Origin: Chthoniobacter sp.
GTDB taxonomy: Bacteria; Verrucomicrobiota; Verrucomicrobiia; Chthoniobacterales; Chthoniobacteraceae
Length of the DNA: 64,000 nucleotides
NCBI GenBank assembly: GCA_021414005.1
Contig: JAIOPH010000030.1
Location: forward strand, 124,001 to 188,000
Direction: 5' to 3'
Shown: piece after piece, positions 61,701-64,000 of the stretch
Layout of the letters: each line of letters begins with the position of its first letter
Numbering within the stretch: the stretch's first letter is position 1
Program-made: the position numbers and the translations under genes
Notes under the pieces: generated by a model
Told to the model about the DNA's origin: nothing
What the model saw: only the letters and a program-made list of their open reading frames with translations
Databases searched by the model: none

Positions 61701-62465
61701 GAAGCGAGCGCCCCGCTCGCTGATTCGGCAGGCGAGGCACCCACAGGACAAACCGCGGACGAGGCGTCCGCGCCACGCAGCGAGATGGTCGAAGACGCCT
61801 TCGCCATCGACTGGGAGCGCATCGACTCGATGGTCCGCGAACTCGATCAGCGTCTCGACTCGATGGGGCCGGTGAACCTCGACGCCATCCAGGAATACGA
61901 CGAGTTGGAGCAGCGCCACGCTTTTCTCGAAAAACAGAACCAGGACCTCACCAATGCCAAGCAGGAGCTGATCGACGTCATCGCGAAGATCAACAACACC
62001 ACCAAGACACTCTTCGCCGAGACGTTTGAAAAGATCCGCGTGAACTTCGCCGAGATGTTTGTCGAACTGTTCGGCGGCGGCAAAGCGAACCTGCTCCTGA
62101 CCGACGAAACCGACCCGCTCGAAAGCGGCATCGACATCATCGCCAAGCCGCCCGGCAAACAGCTCCAGACCATCACCCTGCTCTCCGGCGGCGAGCGCAC
62201 CATGACGGCGGTCGCGCTGCTCTTCTCGATCTACATGGTCAAGCCGAGCCCGTTCTGCGTGCTCGACGAAATGGACGCGCCGCTCGACGAATCGAACATC
62301 AACCGCTTCATCAAAATCCTCGACCGCTTCGTGGCGCAGTCGCAGTTCATCGTCATCTCGCACCACAAGCGCACCATCGCCCGGGCCGACGCACTCTACG
62401 GCGTGACCATGGAGGAGCACGGCGTCTCGAAACTCCTCGCGCGGGCGAGCGCAGCGCGGCGGTGA
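58737..62465 (+). CDS. smc: Chromosome segregation protein SMC
   Basis: 1242-residue SMC ATPase that organises and segregates the chromosome. N-terminal head with FGFKSFAPKTKMEFHRGVTA and Walker A GPNGCGKSN (Lys37); QLFMDTGIGRSAYSIMEQGK; two long coiled coils around a hinge near 490-660 (LGVNLQAIVMKDTMIAESVV). The C-terminal head has signature LLSGGERTMTAVALL (Ser1150) and Walker B FCVLDEMDAPLDESN. An Ala/Pro/Ser/Asp-rich stretch near 980-1020 interrupts the coiled coil just before the C-terminal head, longer than usual. Partner genes scpA and scpB are not in the window. Confidence 0.96.
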   Translation: MYLQSLELFGFKSFAPKTKMEFHRGVTAVVGPNGCGKSNVLDAMRWVLGEQSAKALRGGEMSDVIFSGTDSRAAVGMAEVSMTFAECEEQLGLDWHEVTITRRVFKDGGSEYLLNKTPCRLKDIQQLFMDTGIGRSAYSIMEQGKIDMILSSRPEDRRAIFEEAAGITKYKAQKREALRKLEATEANLLRLEDIVKEVKRQIGSLQRQAGKARRYQALISDLKLLETHAAKRQFDALEEARVTAKQELARLADRQVECEQEIESRESEVAVQRAALEEMEQRLNQARQSVNDLRTRISNHESRIIFNEERAQEFTQLVERYRADVAGAEEKFRIAETQLHDTDIELEQITTMLAGELRVMEEKQAAVAALTGQRQEAEQTISGVANDAARIESRISGLRGQISSVSQQRDGAEARLSILSGELEQLTFAFTQFTDRLRDTQAEIERAVSDAEARAAQLADSEAQLREAQSGLAETDRELRDAQRSLAEKDSKLEVLRALNAGGEGFSEGTQAVLRGLDNPDFFKPAILGALAQFIEVAPEFVTAAEAALGVNLQAIVMKDTMIAESVVKTLTAQKLGKAALALRELENHFDHKAEPLALPEGAIDWLIRKITPQPEVQRLVERLVNHTVLVPDLETALRIFPQVRGSAVVTLAGEVLTGHGVLHAGQTGEAVNSVLARKNQIHTLEAEAAQFQQQIEGVTVRRNALVAEIETAQARLDEAREEKQNATLLVSTLRGQLAMVEREAKETERKQQNLEGERASSEARHREAADRVGGLEAEIASGLGQLEELQTRRAEAQNQLEVLRAREGELGGELNELRVKVATERQRHSSLHHQRQPMEARLTELTELIAARKQDIVNYEQRADSMLAENAEIETNLERLRGQVGEGESAVAALLEERAGMASAVEELANGLRVLRHQLTEAHDQRSRLDVKHTQYEMKLTALTEHIQKRYQLDLATFERDLHGLRVAIRDHAKRQARGADAPSADGEASAPLADSAGEAPTGQTADEASAPRSEMVEDAFAIDWERIDSMVRELDQRLDSMGPVNLDAIQEYDELEQRHAFLEKQNQDLTNAKQELIDVIAKINNTTKTLFAETFEKIRVNFAEMFVELFGGGKANLLLTDETDPLESGIDIIAKPPGKQLQTITLLSGGERTMTAVALLFSIYMVKPSPFCVLDEMDAPLDESNINRFIKILDRFVAQSQFIVISHHKRTIARADALYGVTMEEHGVSKLLARASAARR

Positions 62466-62586
62466 GTTCCCGGTGGCGCGCCCCGCCTGCTCCGCGACGC
62501 TCTGCCGCTTGCGCCCATCCCGCCGCGCAAGGTGGCAAACCTCGCCTGCTTTGCCGCCCGCGGCCTGAGCCGTCCGAAGATTCAGA

Positions 62587-63047
62587 CTACGCCGCGGCGC
62601 CTTTTTGTTTCGGTGGCGGAGCGTCCTTGCTGCGGAAGCCGTACATCGGCAGCAGGCGGTAATTAACCTTCAAGGCTGAGTGTCGCCACGGTTGTGGCGA
62701 TGACGCGACCTCCGGGGCCAGCGTGGCCGCCGCTGGAATCCCAACGGCCAGCCTCGTCGCCGGTCCTTTTTTTGCAGAAGCGGCAGGGGTTCCTTGAGCC
62801 GGTCGTTCCACTCCGTCCAAATCGGACCCTGATGCTGGTAGAGCGCCAGGGTCGCGTGGTAAACATTGTAAAGGTTCAGGTTGCGAAAATTCATCGGGTG
62901 CAGCTTGAGCGTCTCGGCGCTTTCGGTCATGCGGTGGTCGGTTGGCGGGACGAGGTCGAGCTTGCGGCAAAACATCCCGGTGGCGGTCATAGAAGCAGGC
63001 AGCACGCATCGGTGCTTGGTGCGAGGCGGAAAACCGGGAAATGGCAC
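62587..63047 (-). pseudogene. Decayed 3' end of a prenyltransferase/squalene-oxidase repeat gene
   Basis: Homology to alpha-alpha-toroid proteins is spread over three minus-strand frames. One frame (to about 62830) reads RMTESAETLKLHPMNFRNLN then YHATLALYQHQGPIWTEWND; a second reads TGDEAGRWDSSGGHAGPGGR then VIATTVATLSLE; a third reads NYRLLPMYGFRSKD and ends at 62587. In order these form the usual end of the family. At least two frameshifts are needed and the N-terminal part is missing, so it is a pseudogene fragment. Confidence 0.8.
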
Positions 63048-63078
63048 CGGTTCATCAGTCGCTATTCTCGCTCTGCGT

Positions 63079-64000
63079 TCACTTTTCGGCCAGCGGCACG
63101 TTCAGCCAGTTTTCCACTTTGATGCAGCGGGTAGTCCAGTCGCCCATCACGTCCCATGTGGACCAGAGGTGCATGATTTCCAGACCGCGTCCTCCGCTGG
63201 CTATGGTGTCGGCTTTAATCAGGCCGAGTGCGAGACGGGCGTCCCATACATACTGCCAGCTCGCCCAGCCGAAGGGCGGGTGGTATGGCTCTGCCCATGT
63301 GTGGGGGCCGTGCCAGCTTTGGCGGGTCATTTCCTTTCGCCCGATGGAGTCGCTCGGGGGTAATCCTTTTGCGTCGGGCGCGGCCAGGCGAAGACGGACG
63401 CGTTCCAGATAGTTGGCTTGGACGGTGGTTTGCTTGCCGGGTTCGATCAGGTTTTGCAGGGGCACGGTCAGTTGTTCGTCGGTGCAGCGTTTTGCGGCGG
63501 CAAGACGGGCGGCGAGATATTGTTCGTCGCTGAGTTGAACTGGGCTTTTGTGCCATTGCACGAGCGTTTCAATCCCGCCTTTTTGAATCAAGTCGTGGAT
63601 GATTTTGCTGTCGTCCATCTGCACTTTGACCCGGTTATACCACGGCTTTCCGTCGCGGACCTCCACATGCATGATCTTTTCGGGCCAAGTCTTGGGCTGG
63701 TCGTACCGATAGGTCTTGTAGTCCTGGCTCCACACCGGAAGCCCTTCGTAGGAATACTCGGCGGCCCAGCCGTCGGGCTGTTCCTGAGCTTTGAGCCATG
63801 TGTAGGACTCCATGAAAAGTTTGCCGTATTTTTCTTCCCCGGTCATGGCGTAAAACCAAGTCAGCAGGGTTGCGATGTAGCGGTTGAAGTTGCGGGGGTC
63901 GATGGACAGGCCCTCGAAATTGCGGGCGGGGACTGGTTCGTTTTTGGAGTTAAAGTTGTCGGCCCAGCCGCGCACTTCGCCTTTGCCGAGTTGAGTGGCA
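63079..64000 (-). CDS. Pectate-lyase-like protein (5' part beyond window edge)
   Basis: C-terminal ~307 residues of a longer protein; the frame is open to the right edge (QLGKGEVRGWADNFN near the edge). PRNFNRYIATLLTWFYAMTG, KLFMESYTWLKAQEQPDGWA and WSTWDVMGDWTTRCIKVENW fit an alpha-alpha-toroid polysaccharide lyase as found in plant-polymer degraders; pectate lyase is the best guess but the catalytic region may lie outside. The start and any signal peptide are not visible. It lies next to a decayed gene of a similar toroid fold. Confidence 0.55.
   Translation of the reverse strand, partial: ATQLGKGEVRGWADNFNSKNEPVPARNFEGLSIDPRNFNRYIATLLTWFYAMTGEEKYGKLFMESYTWLKAQEQPDGWAAEYSYEGLPVWSQDYKTYRYDQPKTWPEKIMHVEVRDGKPWYNRVKVQMDDSKIIHDLIQKGGIETLVQWHKSPVQLSDEQYLAARLAAAKRCTDEQLTVPLQNLIEPGKQTTVQANYLERVRLRLAAPDAKGLPPSDSIGRKEMTRQSWHGPHTWAEPYHPPFGWASWQYVWDARLALGLIKADTIASGGRGLEIMHLWSTWDVMGDWTTRCIKVENWLNVPLAEK

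Overview
The window is GC-rich, densely coded and bacterial. The gene set points to Verrucomicrobiota: paired DUF1501 and planctomycete-cytochrome (DUF1549/DUF1553) genes, a PEP-CTERM protein, a protein kinase fused to a formylglycine-generating-enzyme-like domain, a sulfatase relic, and outer-membrane proteins implying a diderm cell. The phylum is an inference from gene content; no rRNA or tRNA was seen.

Layout. 1-8090: a SNF2 helicase entering from the left edge, a small secreted SnoaL-like protein, a kinase-FGE gene with a one-base frameshift, queuine tRNA-ribosyltransferase (tgt) and a PEP-CTERM FGE-like protein. Relics of a second tgt 3' end and a second FGE gene bracket the kinase gene. 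8090-12735 is accessory DNA: dispersed palindromic repeats, one of them split by a 128-bp MITE-like insertion; an integron gene-cassette array (seven small minus-strand genes, four complete and several eroded attC sites, no integrase); and a 42-bp minisatellite. 12736-18751: an ArsR-like regulator, an ABC ATPase, a UvrD/PcrA-type helicase, mazG, a DUF2270 membrane protein and a rhomboid-like protein. 18916-23573: a compact dlt operon in the order D-C-X-A-B. 23580-33019: a PHP phosphoesterase, then a minus-strand operon of a ThuA-like gene and two PSD1/DUF1501 pairs.

33295-34572 holds a secreted protein and a sulfatase pseudogene. 34573-44595 is a tightly packed plus-strand run: nrdR, an ATP-cone-like protein, a HIT protein, an isoprenylcysteine-methyltransferase-like membrane enzyme, a ketoacyl synthase, two histidine kinases, a FadL-type porin and a receiver-kinase hybrid. 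This run is the best candidate for an undescribed metabolite-sensing system. 44602-58496: membrane and secreted proteins (ASH/FN3-like, DUF4175-like, a VWA protein, YidB-like), panD, a family 2 glycosyltransferase, a TVP38-type protein, a large transglutaminase-like protein and a DUF3445 protein. 58737-62465 encodes SMC. The right end carries a decayed prenyltransferase-repeat gene and a pectate-lyase-like gene cut by the window edge.
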